A DNA stretch of 64,000 bases, from positions 1 to 64,000 of the forward strand of contig NZ_JACARC010000019.1 in NCBI RefSeq assembly GCF_013386825.1, in the 5' to 3' direction. Position numbers and translations under genes: made by a program. The notes beneath the pieces were generated by a model, which saw nothing but the letters and a program-made list of their open reading frames with translations, had not been told where the DNA came from and made no database searches. How positions within the stretch are numbered: the first letter of the stretch is position 1; each line of letters begins with the position of its first letter. Shown piece after piece: positions 37,356 to 45,789 of this stretch. This stretch comes from Pseudomonas sp. IPO3778 (GTDB lineage Bacteria; Pseudomonadota; Gammaproteobacteria; Pseudomonadales; Pseudomonadaceae).

Positions 37356-38000
37356 TTACGCCAACCAATCCAGCGTCAGAATCAACCGTCGTTGGTCCGC
37401 CTGCAGCGGCGGCGAGCGGTGGATCAGGCCAAAGCCTTCGTTGCCGTGCCATTTTTCGCCCTTGAGCAAGGCCACCTCGCCACGGTGGATTTGCTCAATC
37501 CGCTCTTCCGGCTCCGCACTCGCCTGGCTCAGGTGCCGTCGCTCCATCACGCCTTCGCGCAACCACTGGCTGCCGATGCCGGCGTAGGTGGTGATCAGCC
37601 GCACCGGCACATGGTCCACGTGAAAACGCGGGCACATGGCCTTGTCCAGCAGCCGCAGCCGCACGCCGATGCGCTTGGCACCCAGCAAGCAGGCAAAGGC
37701 GCTGACCAGCCAGGACACGTCGGCGATAAAGCCTTCGTAACCCTCAAGGTCGCGGCAACCTGCTGCGAAGTCCTGCAGGTTTGGCTCGGCGTCTTCGCTG
37801 TTCAGTTCAACCACCAGCGACTCGGCCAATGGCTCATTGAGCGCCACCAGTAACGCGCCGAACTCGGCGATGTGCAGCGGCAATTGACGCTGCCACACCG
37901 CAAGGTTCACGCCGTCCTCAAGGATATCGGTGAGCACGGCCGGGGTTTCGCCCTGGATCTGGCGAATCACCGGGCGCAGTTTCAGGGTCGGTGCGAGCAT
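37356..38000 (-). CDS. DUF1826 protein
   Basis: A 214-residue soluble protein of the DUF1826 family, which I recall next to Zur-controlled COG0523 GTPases. Candidate metal ligands include the pattern CPRFHVDHVPVRLITTYAG (about 130-148) and the WHGNEGFGLIHRSPP block; the H-x-D plus later His arrangement and final arginine resemble an iron/2-oxoglutarate cupin-type site, but this is only suggestive. The ATG shares a base with the stop of the GTPase gene upstream (TGATG), so the two are coupled. Confidence 0.78.
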   Translation of the reverse strand: MLAPTLKLRPVIRQIQGETPAVLTDILEDGVNLAVWQRQLPLHIAEFGALLVALNEPLAESLVVELNSEDAEPNLQDFAAGCRDLEGYEGFIADVSWLVSAFACLLGAKRIGVRLRLLDKAMCPRFHVDHVPVRLITTYAGIGSQWLREGVMERRHLSQASAEPEERIEQIHRGEVALLKGEKWHGNEGFGLIHRSPPLQADQRRLILTLDWLA

Positions 38001-39205
38001 CAGGCAGCCTCTTCGAACCAAGGGCCAAAGGGATCCGCCAACAGGCGCCAGCCTTCGACGCCCGTGGCCATTTCATCGTCGTTCAGCAAGCAGGCGTCCA
38101 GCTCGGCGGTCATCTGTGCGAAGTCGATGTTCTGCCCGATAAACACCAATTCCTGGCGGCAATCGCCGGTGCTCACTTGCCAGTTGTTCATGATCGCAGC
38201 GACGCTTTCCTCGTCCTGCGGCCACTGGGTTTTTGGCACGAAACGCCACCAGCGCCCGGCAAAACCATGGCGCATCAAGCCACCGGCTTGCGACCAGCTA
38301 CCGGCGTCCTGGTGTTTACTGGCCAGCCAGAAAAAACCCTTGGAGCGCAGCAGTTTTCCATTCACCCAAGGCCGGTCGATAAAGTCGAAAAACCGCTGGG
38401 GATGGAACGGACGACGGGCGCGATAAGCAGTGGAGGCAATGCCATATTCCTCGGTTTCCGGCACATGCTCGCCACGCAATTCCTGCAACCAACCGGGCGC
38501 CTGGGAAGCGCGTTCGAAGTCGAAACGGCCGGTGTTGAGGATCTTCGCCAGCGGCACTTCGCCCATGATCATCGGGATGATTTCTGCCTGGGCATTCAGG
38601 CGTTCCAGGATCGCCATCAACTCCTGGCGCTCGCTGCTGCTGATCAGGTCGATCTTGCTGATGAGGATCACGTCGGCGAATTCGATCTGTTCGATCAGCA
38701 GATCGGTGATCGAGCGCTCGTCTTCTTCCCCCAGGGTTTCGCCCCGGGACGCCAGGCTTTCGGCCGCCTGGTAGTCGAGCAGGAAGTTCATGCCGTCGAC
38801 CACGGTGACCATGGTGTCGAGCCGGGCAATGTCCGCCAGGCTCTGGCCATCTTCGTCACGGAAGGTGAAGGTTTCGGCCACCGGCAGCGGTTCGGAAATG
38901 CCGGTGGACTCGATCAACAGGTAATCAAACCGACCTTCCTTGGCGAGCTTTGCGACTTCTTCCAGCAAGTCTTCGCGCAAGGTGCAGCAGATACAGCCGT
39001 TGCTCATCTCCACTAGTTTTTCTTCGGAGCGATTGAGGGTGACGTCGCGCTGGACCTCACTGCCATCGATGTTGATTTCGCTCATGTCGTTGACGATCAC
39101 CGCCACCCGCAGGTTTTCGCGGTTGCGCAGGACGTAGTTGAGCAGCGTGCTTTTACCGGCGCCGAGGAATCCGGACAGCACAGTAACGGGGAGACGATTG
39201 GGCAT
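38000..39205 (-). CDS. zigA: Zinc-linked COG0523 GTPase (ZigA type)
   Basis: A 401-residue GTPase predicted to deliver zinc to client enzymes during zinc starvation. Walker [16 protein letters not shown] (about 12-26), [17 protein letters not shown] with the CxCC metal site (about 68-84), IESTGISEP and the ILISKIDL specificity block are all present. The C-terminal CobW_C domain contains [12 protein letters not shown] and FFWLASKH. It starts 28 bases after dksA2 and overlaps DUF1826. Assignment to zinc rests on the Zur-box-like site and neighbours; the symbol follows the usual name for such genes. Confidence 0.87.
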   Translation of the reverse strand: MPNRLPVTVLSGFLGAGKSTLLNYVLRNRENLRVAVIVNDMSEINIDGSEVQRDVTLNRSEEKLVEMSNGCICCTLREDLLEEVAKLAKEGRFDYLLIESTGISEPLPVAETFTFRDEDGQSLADIARLDTMVTVVDGMNFLLDYQAAESLASRGETLGEEDERSITDLLIEQIEFADVILISKIDLISSSERQELMAILERLNAQAEIIPMIMGEVPLAKILNTGRFDFERASQAPGWLQELRGEHVPETEEYGIASTAYRARRPFHPQRFFDFIDRPWVNGKLLRSKGFFWLASKHQDAGSWSQAGGLMRHGFAGRWWRFVPKTQWPQDEESVAAIMNNWQVSTGDCRQELVFIGQNIDFAQMTAELDACLLNDDEMATGVEGWRLLADPFGPWFEEAA

Positions 39206-39232
39206 CAGGTGTTCCTCATCAGGGTTGGCCGG

Positions 39233-39637
39233 TCAAATCGCCCGTTGGTGGCGTTCGCGCAGCTCTTCACGTTCTTTGGCTTCGATACACAGGGTGGCCG
39301 TGGGGCGCAGCAACAGGCGCTTGAGGCCAATGGGCTCGCCGGTTTCACGGCACCAGCCGTATTCGCCGCGGGCCAGGTGCTCCAGAGCTTCGTCGATCTT
39401 GTCCAACAGCTTCTTTTCCCGCTCCAGCAGGCGCAGTTGCCATTGGCGCTGTTCTTCGGCGCTGCCCACATCAGCGGGATCACTGTTGGGTTCCTGTTCG
39501 CGCAGCACCATGAATTCGGCATCGATGCGCGCTTGCAGCTCATTGCGCTGGGCCAGCAACAGCTCGCGGAAGAACCCTTGCTGGGCTTCATTCATGTAGT
39601 CGGCGGACGGTTGGGCGAGGAGGTCTTGTTCGGTCAT
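39233..39637 (-). CDS. dksA2: Zinc-independent DksA paralogue (DksA2)
   Basis: A 134-residue RNA polymerase secondary-channel regulator. The coiled coil spans about 15-100. The terminal globular part reads GWCRETGEPIGLKRLLLRPTATLCIEAKEREE: each CxxC of ordinary DksA is reduced to one Cys (C-x-x-T and C-x-x-A), so the four-Cys zinc finger cannot form. This matches the zinc-free DksA2 described in P. aeruginosa. The start is ATG 39637; an open frame continues to 39889 but crosses the Zur-box-like site. No good Shine-Dalgarno is visible. It is the first gene of a four-gene operon. Confidence 0.92.
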   Translation of the reverse strand: MTEQDLLAQPSADYMNEAQQGFFRELLLAQRNELQARIDAEFMVLREQEPNSDPADVGSAEEQRQWQLRLLEREKKLLDKIDEALEHLARGEYGWCRETGEPIGLKRLLLRPTATLCIEAKEREELRERHQRAI

Positions 39638-39670
39638 CGGAGGTGGTTCACGGGTCAGGCTGTTTTTTAA

Positions 39671-39685
39671 TGTTATAGTATAACA
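39671..39685. promoter_or_regulatory. Zur-box-like palindrome between dksA2 and the exported-protein gene
   Basis: TGTTATAGTATAACA is a perfect 7-1-7 palindrome, matching the GTTATA-n-TATAAC pattern of gammaproteobacterial Zur sites. It lies 34 bases before dksA2 and 80 bases before the divergent gene at 39765, so it can serve both. Confidence 0.85.
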
Positions 39686-39764
39686 ATACAAATAAGCCAA
39701 TCCCCCTTGCTCACAACGACGAAGGGCGCAATGCTGGCCGCCGAATAACGCCCCGAGAGCTTCT

Positions 39765-40133
39765 ATGAAATACCTGTTGTGCGGTGTGTTGCTGATAGTG
39801 GCGAGCCAGGCCAACGCGCAAGTGCCCAGCCTGCTGGCCAACTGCACCCGCAGCGCCAACCTGTTGGCGTGCGTCGACGCGCAGGGCAATGCCTACAGTG
39901 TCGCGACGGCAGGCAACACCACGTATTTGCGGGGGCTCGAGGTGATCGGCAAGCGCTATTGGGCACAGACCAGCAGCCGCTACGGGCAGCTGACGTTCTT
40001 TACCGGCTTGGCATCCGATGGTGAGGCGTGGGTCGGCTACACGCGGCGAGTGGGCTGGACCACCCTCAACCGGTTTTCCAGTTCGGGTGGCGCCAGCGCC
40101 AAGTTCACCTGTAGCCGGATAACCGGCTGTTAG
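39765..40133 (+). CDS. Small exported protein of the zinc island
   Basis: A 122-residue protein with a clean signal peptide (1-18, ending QANA). The mature part is about 104 residues, with four cysteines and aromatic/Gly-rich strands (NTTYLRGLEVIGKRYWAQTSSRYGQLTFFTG). I do not recognise a domain. I recall an uncharacterised gene in the same place in P. aeruginosa. The position opposite dksA2 and its shared Zur-box-like site suggest zinc-repressed expression and a periplasmic role. The stop codon overlaps the convergent amidase stop (TTAG). Confidence 0.75.
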   Translation: MKYLLCGVLLIVASQANAQVPSLLANCTRSANLLACVDAQGNAYSVATAGNTTYLRGLEVIGKRYWAQTSSRYGQLTFFTGLASDGEAWVGYTRRVGWTTLNRFSSSGGASAKFTCSRITGC

Positions 40134-41356
40134 ACCTGGCCGGTTTTCTGCTCCTGAACCCAGGCCATGTAGCTGTTCATTGGCGGGTTCTTCTGGAAGT
40201 AGCTTTTCAACCCTTCAAATAGACCATCTGCCACCGCCTGTTGATGGCGCGCGGTGACCAGGCGCTGCGCGTCCTGGGTGTTGGAGATAAACCCGGTTTC
40301 CACCAGGATCGACGGCACGTCCGGCGACTTGAGCACCGCAAACCCGGCCTGTTCCACGCGTTTTTGATGCAGGGTGGTGATGCTTTGCAGGCTGCCCAGC
40401 ACCGAACTGCCCAGTTGCAGGCTGGAGGCGATGGTGGCGTTCATCGACATGTCGAGAATCACCCCGGCCAGCATCGGGTCCTTGTCCTTGAGGTTGAGCA
40501 AGGTGGTGGCGCCCAACAGGTCGGCGCCGTTTTCCCGCTGCGCCATGAACCGCGCAGTGGCGGACGTCGCGCCGCCTTCAGACAACGCATAGACAGAAGC
40601 GCCGGACGCCGTCAGCCGTGGCGCTGCATCGGCATGCACCGAGATAAACATGTCGGCCTTGTGCTGACGGGCAATGTCCACGCGCTTACGCAGCGGCACG
40701 AAGAAGTCATCGTTGCGCACCAGCTTCACATCGAAGCCCTTTTCACGCTTCAAACGCTTGGCCAGTAATTGAGCGATGGACAGCACCACGTCTTTTTCGC
40801 GCTGGCCCTTGGAGCCGATGGCGCCCGGGTCCTTGCCGCCATGACCAGGGTCGACCACCACGATGATGTCGCGTTTCGGATGGGCCCGATCGACCGGTGC
40901 CGCCGCCAAGGGCGCAGCCAACGCCGCCGGCGCTGCAGCCATTTGTTGAGGCGCGCGAGTGGCGCTGGTCAGGTCCAGTACCAGGCGATGACCTTGGCCA
41001 TCCTGCGGCGGCAATAGAAAGCTGTTGAGCTGCATCGGCGCCTTCAAATCCAGGACGATCCGCGTATCACCCTGGCCAAAGTGCCCCGAACGAATCGAGG
41101 TGATGCCGCTGTTGGTCAGGGCCAGTTGGCTGAAATCCCCGGTCAGCTTCGCGCCGCTCAGGTCAATGATCAACCGCTCCGGCGACGTCAGGGTGAAGGT
41201 CTTGTATTGCACCGGGCCGCTGAGGTCCAGCACCAGCCGCAGCTTGTTATCCGAACGCCACAGCCGTGCATTGCGGATCTGCGCGGCAGACACGCCCAAG
41301 GGCAAGGTAAACACCGCACTGGCCAGCAGCAGGTTGAGGAGTTGACGTCTGTGCAT
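40130..41356 (-). CDS. amiC: N-acetylmuramoyl-L-alanine amidase (AMIN + Amidase_3)
   Basis: A 408-residue periplasmic zinc amidase that cuts peptidoglycan stem peptides. A signal with twin arginines (MHRRQLLNLLLASAVF) may use Tat. The AMIN domain (about 25-130) is followed by an Ala/Pro linker and Amidase_3 (about 165-395) with the zinc-site blocks VVVDPGHGGKDPGAIG, the catalytic ADMFISVHADA and ILVETGFISN. A short tail follows. It sits in a Zur-linked island, so it is likely a zinc-starvation duplicate of the main amidase. It still carries zinc-type ligands, so it would compete for scarce zinc rather than avoid it. Confidence 0.88.
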   Translation of the reverse strand: MHRRQLLNLLLASAVFTLPLGVSAAQIRNARLWRSDNKLRLVLDLSGPVQYKTFTLTSPERLIIDLSGAKLTGDFSQLALTNSGITSIRSGHFGQGDTRIVLDLKAPMQLNSFLLPPQDGQGHRLVLDLTSATRAPQQMAAAPAALAAPLAAAPVDRAHPKRDIIVVVDPGHGGKDPGAIGSKGQREKDVVLSIAQLLAKRLKREKGFDVKLVRNDDFFVPLRKRVDIARQHKADMFISVHADAAPRLTASGASVYALSEGGATSATARFMAQRENGADLLGATTLLNLKDKDPMLAGVILDMSMNATIASSLQLGSSVLGSLQSITTLHQKRVEQAGFAVLKSPDVPSILVETGFISNTQDAQRLVTARHQQAVADGLFEGLKSYFQKNPPMNSYMAWVQEQKTGQV

Positions 41357-41439
41357 GACTTACACCGCAAATAAAGGAGCTTCCGTACTCGACATGACTG
41401 AATAAAAGACAGAGCAGAAAAACTTTCGTCGACTCAATA

Positions 41440-41452
41440 GTAATAATATAAC
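41440..41452. promoter_or_regulatory. Zur-box-like site between amiC and folE2
   Basis: GTAATAATATAAC (GTTATATTATTAC on the other strand) matches GTTATA-n-TATAAC with one mismatch. It lies about 33 bases before the folE2 start at 41485 and 84 before amiC, in an AT-rich divergent promoter. Confidence 0.7.
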
Positions 41453-41484
41453 ATGTCTTTTTATTTCCAACGATGGACCTGCTC

Positions 41485-42381
41485 ATGAACGCGCTGACTC
41501 TGCCCGATATCGCCGCGCAGGCTTCACGCCAAGCCTTGCCGCTCGATTGGGTGGGCATGTGCGGCATTGCCCTGCCCATTCAAATCGACGGCCAGCGCCT
41601 TAGCGCCACGGCGGATGCCGGCGTCAGCCTGGACGACGGCGAGGCACGGGGCATTCATATGTCGCGGCTTTACCTGGCGTTGGAGATGCTTGAACAGCAG
41701 CCGCTTACGCCAGCACTGCTGCGCAGTGTATTGCAACGTTTTCTCGAGAGTCATGAAGGTTTATCCACAAATGCCTACTTGCGAATTCATGCAGACCTGC
41801 TGCTGAAACGCCCCGCGCTGGTCAGCCCATTGTCGGGTTGGAAAAGTTACCCGGTGAGCATCGAAGCCCGCCTGGAAAACCAGATGTTCCACGTGGAACT
41901 AAAAATTGACGTTACTTACTCTTCAACTTGCCCTTGCTCGGCTGCCCTCGCCAGGCAATTGATTCAGCAACAATTTCTCGAAGACTTCGGCAACACGTCG
42001 CTGCAACACGAAGACGTATTGACCTGGCTGGGCAGTGCAAACGGCATCGTCGCCACCCCCCACAGCCAACGCAGCAGCGCACTGTTGCTGGTCCGCCTTC
42101 AAGGCGATCAGCCAACGCTACCGCTGACGCAACTGATCGACGAGACCGAAGCCGCCCTCGGCACCGCCGTACAAACCGCTGTAAAGCGTGCAGACGAACA
42201 AGCCTTCGCCCTGGCCAATGGGCAGAACCTGATGTTCTGCGAAGACGCCGCCCGCCGCCTTAACCTCGCCTTGAAACGCTCGGATGCGGTCATTGCCTTC
42301 CACTTGAAAGTGATCCACGCCGAAAGCCTGCACGCGCACGATGCCGTAGCCGAAAGCCGCTGGACGAGACCTGCCGAATGA
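41485..42381 (+). CDS. folE2: GTP cyclohydrolase IB (zinc-sparing FolE2)
   Basis: A 298-residue enzyme making dihydroneopterin triphosphate, the first step of folate synthesis, in place of zinc-dependent FolE. It opens MNALTLPDIAAQASRQALPLDWVGMCGIALPI, typical for FolE2, and includes the metal/catalytic Cys block STCPCSAALARQ (about 144-155) and a C-terminal EDAARRLNLALK. FolE2 works with several divalent metals. I prefer ATG 41485 over 41473 by family similarity. First gene of the seven-gene operon; ATGA overlap with the ABC ATPase gene. Confidence 0.92.
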   Translation: MNALTLPDIAAQASRQALPLDWVGMCGIALPIQIDGQRLSATADAGVSLDDGEARGIHMSRLYLALEMLEQQPLTPALLRSVLQRFLESHEGLSTNAYLRIHADLLLKRPALVSPLSGWKSYPVSIEARLENQMFHVELKIDVTYSSTCPCSAALARQLIQQQFLEDFGNTSLQHEDVLTWLGSANGIVATPHSQRSSALLLVRLQGDQPTLPLTQLIDETEAALGTAVQTAVKRADEQAFALANGQNLMFCEDAARRLNLALKRSDAVIAFHLKVIHAESLHAHDAVAESRWTRPAE

Positions 42382-43046
42382 TCACCTGCACCGCTTTGCG
42401 CTGGGGCGCCCCCGGCCAACCCCTGACACCCGCCATCAATTTCACCCTGGAAAAAGGCAGCCTCACCGGCATCATCGGCGCCAACGGCACGGGCAAAAGC
42501 AGCCTGCTGAAAGTCATCGCCGGCTTACAGAAGCCGCTGGCCGGGAAGGTGACCCTCGATATTCCCCGCCGTGGCGGCCTGTCGTTCCTGCCCCAGCAAC
42601 AGAACCTCGACCGCCAGTTCCCCATCAACCTCGAAGAGTTGGTGGCCGCCGGCTTCTGGGGCAGTAAACACACGCCGCAACAGCGCACCGAGCGCCTGCA
42701 CGCGGTACTTGAAGACTGGTGCCTCAGTGGCCTGGAACATCGGCCGTTGATGGCCTTGTCGGGCGGCGAGCTGCAACGCGCCCTGCTCGCCCGCATGAGC
42801 CTGGCCGAGTCGCCAATATTGCTGCTGGACGAACCCCACGCCGCCCTCGACGAAGACGGCCAGGCGCTGTGCTGGAAACACATCCACGCCTGGCACGACG
42901 CAGGTCGCACGGTGGTCGTGGTGTGCCATGACCTCGGCTCCGTACGCCACCACACCCAGCAAGTGGTGCAGATCAAAAGCAGCGGCTGCGTGTTCGGTTC
43001 AAGCAAAGAACTGATCCGCCCGCAGCCGCAGATGCAGGTGGCTTGA
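42378..43046 (+). CDS. znuC: Metal ABC transporter ATPase (ZnuC-like)
   Basis: A 222-residue ATPase driving metal import. Walker A GANGTGKSSLLK (about 35-46), Q-loop PQQQNLDRQFP, signature LSGGELQRALLARM, Walker B ILLLDEPHAALDED and the H-loop VVVCHD are present. It overlaps folE2 (ATGA) and the permease gene (TGATG). Zinc is the likely substrate by context; it may be a second system beside a main znuABC elsewhere, which would explain its place in a starvation operon. Manganese cannot be excluded by sequence alone. Confidence 0.87.
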   Translation: MITCTALRWGAPGQPLTPAINFTLEKGSLTGIIGANGTGKSSLLKVIAGLQKPLAGKVTLDIPRRGGLSFLPQQQNLDRQFPINLEELVAAGFWGSKHTPQQRTERLHAVLEDWCLSGLEHRPLMALSGGELQRALLARMSLAESPILLLDEPHAALDEDGQALCWKHIHAWHDAGRTVVVVCHDLGSVRHHTQQVVQIKSSGCVFGSSKELIRPQPQMQVA

Positions 43047-43912
43047 TGCACTTCGCCGCCCACCTGTGGATGCCGTTTCTCGACTTCGTGTTTATGCGCC
43101 GCGCGCTTCTCGGCGGCCTGGTATTGGCATGCAGCACAGCGCCGCTGGGGGTGTTCCTGATCCTGCGCCGCATGAGCCTGATCGGTGACGCCGTGTCCCA
43201 CGGCATCCTGCCTGGCGCCGCCCTGGGCTTCTGGTTCGCCGGCCTGAGTTTGCCCGCGCTGACCATCGGTGGCCTGGGCGCTGGCCTGAGCATGGCCGGC
43301 CTCGCCGCCTGGATCACCCGCCGCACCGGGCTGAAGGAAGACGCGAGCCTGGCCGCCATCTACCCAATCTCCCTGGCCAGCGGCGTGCTGATCCTCGGCC
43401 TCGCCGGCAAGCGCCTGGACCTGCTGCACCTGCTGTTTGGCTCGGCCCTGGCAGTCGACGGCCCGACCCTCACCGGCATGCTCTGGGTCTCGGGCTTCAG
43501 CCTGATCGCCATGGCCGTGATCTACAAACCGCTGCTGCTGGACACCCTCGACCCGCTGTTCCTGCAAACCGTCAGCCGTCTCGGCCCGTTGGCCCACGGC
43601 CTGTTCCTGACGCTGGTGGTGCTGAACCTGGTGATCGGCTTCCAGGCCATCGGCGCCTTGATGGTGGTCGGCCTGATGATGTTGCCGGCCATTGCTTCAC
43701 GTTTCTGGAGCCGGCGCCTGCCGGTGTTGATCGCCATATCCGCGGTGCTGGGATGCCTGTCGGTGTGGCTGGGTTTGTTGCTGTCGTTCTACTACTCGCT
43801 GCCCAGCGGCCCGGCGATTGTGCTGGTGGCTGGCGGCGGGTACCTGCTGTCTGTGGTCTTCGGTCCGGTGCACGGCTTGCTGCGCCGCCCGCCTTTGCTT
43901 ACATCCCAATGA
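43046..43912 (+). CDS. znuB: Metal ABC transporter permease (ZnuB-like)
   Basis: A 288-residue inner-membrane permease of the ABC-3 family with about eight TM helices. Typical blocks: FMRRALLGGLVLACSTAPLGVFLILRRMSLIGDAVSHGILPGAALGF near the N-terminus and LVIGFQAIGALMVVGLMMLPAIASRFW near residue 195. The ATG shares one base with the upstream stop codon. A TTG one codon earlier is the formal alternative. It forms the channel for the binding protein encoded next. Confidence 0.88.
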   Translation: MHFAAHLWMPFLDFVFMRRALLGGLVLACSTAPLGVFLILRRMSLIGDAVSHGILPGAALGFWFAGLSLPALTIGGLGAGLSMAGLAAWITRRTGLKEDASLAAIYPISLASGVLILGLAGKRLDLLHLLFGSALAVDGPTLTGMLWVSGFSLIAMAVIYKPLLLDTLDPLFLQTVSRLGPLAHGLFLTLVVLNLVIGFQAIGALMVVGLMMLPAIASRFWSRRLPVLIAISAVLGCLSVWLGLLLSFYYSLPSGPAIVLVAGGGYLLSVVFGPVHGLLRRPPLLTSQ

Positions 43913-43923
43913 GGTGTTTCCCG

Positions 43924-44808
43924 ATGCGCGCTCTACTCGTGCTGTTCAGTGTGTTGCTGCCGCTGTCGTTCGCGACGGCCCAGGCTGCCGACAAGCTTCA
44001 GGTGGTTACCAGCTTCAGTATTCTTGACGACATGACCCACCAGGTCGGTGGCGATCATATCCACATCAGCAACATGGTCGGCCCCGACGCCGACGCTCAC
44101 ACCTACGAACCGACGCCAGACGACGCCAAGGCCCTGCTCAAGGCCAAGGTCATCATCAAGAACGGCCTGGGCTTCGAGCCGTGGCTGGACCGCCTGATCA
44201 CCAGCACCGAGACCAAGGCAACTGTGGTCACCGCCAGTAAAGGCGTGTTGTCCCACACCATGGAAGAAGATGGCGAAACCATCCCCGACCCGCACGCCTG
44301 GCACAACCTGGCCAACACCGTTATCTACGTGAACAACATCACCAAGGCGCTGATCGCCGCCGACCCGGCCAACAAGGCGGACTACGAGCACAACAGCCAG
44401 GTGTACCTGAAAAAAATCTACCGCCTGCTGGCTGAAGCCAAAGCCAAGTTCGGCGCACTGCCGCCGGGCAACCGCCGCATCGTGACCTCCCATGACGCCT
44501 TCGGTTACCTGGGCCAGGCCTACGGTATCGAGTTCCTGTCGCCTCAAGGCCTGTCCACCGAACGTGAGCCGTCTGCCGCCGAAGTCGCCACGCTGATCAC
44601 CCAGATCCGCAAGGACAAGGTCAAGGCCGTGTTCATGGAAAACATCAAGGACTCGCGCCTGCTCCAGCAGATCGCTGACGAAAGTGGCGCGCAAATCGGC
44701 GGCACCCTGTATTCCGATGCCCTGGCAGCCGAAGGCCCGGCCAGCACCTTTACCGGCCTGTTCGAATACAACCTCAACACCCTGTGCGCGGCCCTGAGCA
44801 AGCCATGA
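43924..44808 (+). CDS. znuA: Metal ABC transporter binding protein (ZnuA-like, cluster A-I)
   Basis: A 294-residue periplasmic binding protein with a signal peptide (1-21, ending AQA). Candidate ligands are in the expected places: DADAHTYEPTPDD, PDPHAWHNLAN, VTSHDAFGYLGQAYGIEF and an acidic LYSDALA. The His-rich loop of many ZnuA proteins is missing (only DGETIPDP), a feature shared with manganese-type or high-affinity zinc AztC/ZnuA variants. Start at ATG 43924, 12 bases after the permease stop. The stop codon overlaps hisI (ATGA). Confidence 0.87.
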   Translation: MRALLVLFSVLLPLSFATAQAADKLQVVTSFSILDDMTHQVGGDHIHISNMVGPDADAHTYEPTPDDAKALLKAKVIIKNGLGFEPWLDRLITSTETKATVVTASKGVLSHTMEEDGETIPDPHAWHNLANTVIYVNNITKALIAADPANKADYEHNSQVYLKKIYRLLAEAKAKFGALPPGNRRIVTSHDAFGYLGQAYGIEFLSPQGLSTEREPSAAEVATLITQIRKDKVKAVFMENIKDSRLLQQIADESGAQIGGTLYSDALAAEGPASTFTGLFEYNLNTLCAALSKP

Positions 44809-45230
44809 CCCTGAGCATGCTCGACCTGGAAGCGGCGGCCATCGGCAGCCGCTTTCCGCTCGACCGCGTGCTCGACGCCCTGCCGTGGAACAGCGATGGC
44901 CTGATTGCCGCCATCGCCCAGCAACACGGCAGTGGCGAGGTGTTGATGCTGGCCTGGATGAACCGCCGGGCCCTCGACGAAACCCTGGCCACCGGCCAGG
45001 TCTGCTACTGGTCCCGCTCCCGCCAGCAACTGTGGCGCAAGGGCGAAACCTCCGGCCACTGGCAACAGCTGGTGGAGGCGCGCCTGGACTGCGACGGCGA
45101 CGCCGTGCTGCTGATCGTCGACCAGCAAGGCCCGGCCTGCCACACGGGCCGGCCCACCTGCTTCTACAACGCCATTGAAGGCAGCCACGTACACATCATT
45201 ACCGCGCCCCTCAAGGAACCTGACCCATGA
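44805..45230 (+). CDS. hisI: Phosphoribosyl-AMP cyclohydrolase paralogue
   Basis: A 141-residue HisI-type enzyme, third step of histidine synthesis (opening of the purine ring of PR-AMP). Seen: GEVLMLAWMNRRALDETLATGQVCYWSRSRQQLWRKGETSGH and the metal block LDCDGDAVLLIVDQQGPACHTGRPTCFYN. All three zinc-ligand cysteines (CDGD, ACHTG, TCF) are kept. Inserted between the transporter and carbonic anhydrase genes with ATGA overlaps on both sides, far from his genes, so it should be a starvation-induced second copy. Confidence 0.9.
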   Translation: MTLSMLDLEAAAIGSRFPLDRVLDALPWNSDGLIAAIAQQHGSGEVLMLAWMNRRALDETLATGQVCYWSRSRQQLWRKGETSGHWQQLVEARLDCDGDAVLLIVDQQGPACHTGRPTCFYNAIEGSHVHIITAPLKEPDP

Positions 45231-45787
45231 TCCGCAAGAACCCTTCCGGCGATCTGCCCGTGATTGCCGAATCGGCCTATGTCGACAAAACCGCGATCAT
45301 CTGCGGCAAGGTCATCATCGGCGAGAACGTATTTGTCGGCCCTTACGCGGTGATCCGTGCCGACGAAGTTAACGCCAATGGCGACATGGACCCGATCACC
45401 ATCGGCGCCAATTCAAATATCCAGGACGGCGTGGTCATCCACTCCAAATCCGGCGCCGCCGTGACCATCGGCGAGTTCACCTCCATCGCTCACCGTTCAA
45501 TCGTCCACGGCCCGTGCACCGTCGGTAACCGGGTGTTTATCGGCTTCAACAGCGTGCTGTTCAACTGCGTGGTCGGCGACGGCTGCGTGGTGCGGCACAA
45601 CTCGGTGGTCGACGGCCGCGATCTGCCCGCCGCGTTCTACGTGCCCTCCACCACCCGCATCGGCCCCAACACCGACCTGTCCCAGTTCCCGCCGGTGAGC
45701 GTCAGCGCTTCGGAGTTTTCCGAAGACGTGGCGCGCACCAACGTCGACCTGGTGCTGGGTTACAAAGCCCTGCAAAACGAGTTCTGA
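45227..45787 (+). CDS. Gamma-class carbonic anhydrase-like protein
   Basis: A 186-residue left-handed beta-helix protein built of hexapeptide repeats (CGKVIIGENVFVGPYAVIRAD, VTIGEFTSIAHRSIVHGPCTVGNRVFIGFNSVLFNCVVGDGCVVRHNSVVDG). The three histidines expected for the metal site at trimer interfaces are present (VVIHSKSG or AHRS, IVHGP, VVRHNS). Gamma enzymes can work with iron or cobalt, so this could replace a zinc beta-class carbonic anhydrase. It overlaps hisI by ATGA and is two bases from the dihydroorotase gene. Confidence 0.85.
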   Translation: MIRKNPSGDLPVIAESAYVDKTAIICGKVIIGENVFVGPYAVIRADEVNANGDMDPITIGANSNIQDGVVIHSKSGAAVTIGEFTSIAHRSIVHGPCTVGNRVFIGFNSVLFNCVVGDGCVVRHNSVVDGRDLPAAFYVPSTTRIGPNTDLSQFPPVSVSASEFSEDVARTNVDLVLGYKALQNEF

Positions 45788-45789
45788 CC

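Noticed and set aside
39638..39889. N-terminal extension of DksA2
   Set aside because: It would run through the Zur-box-like promoter and into the divergent gene; family length fits the ATG at 39637.
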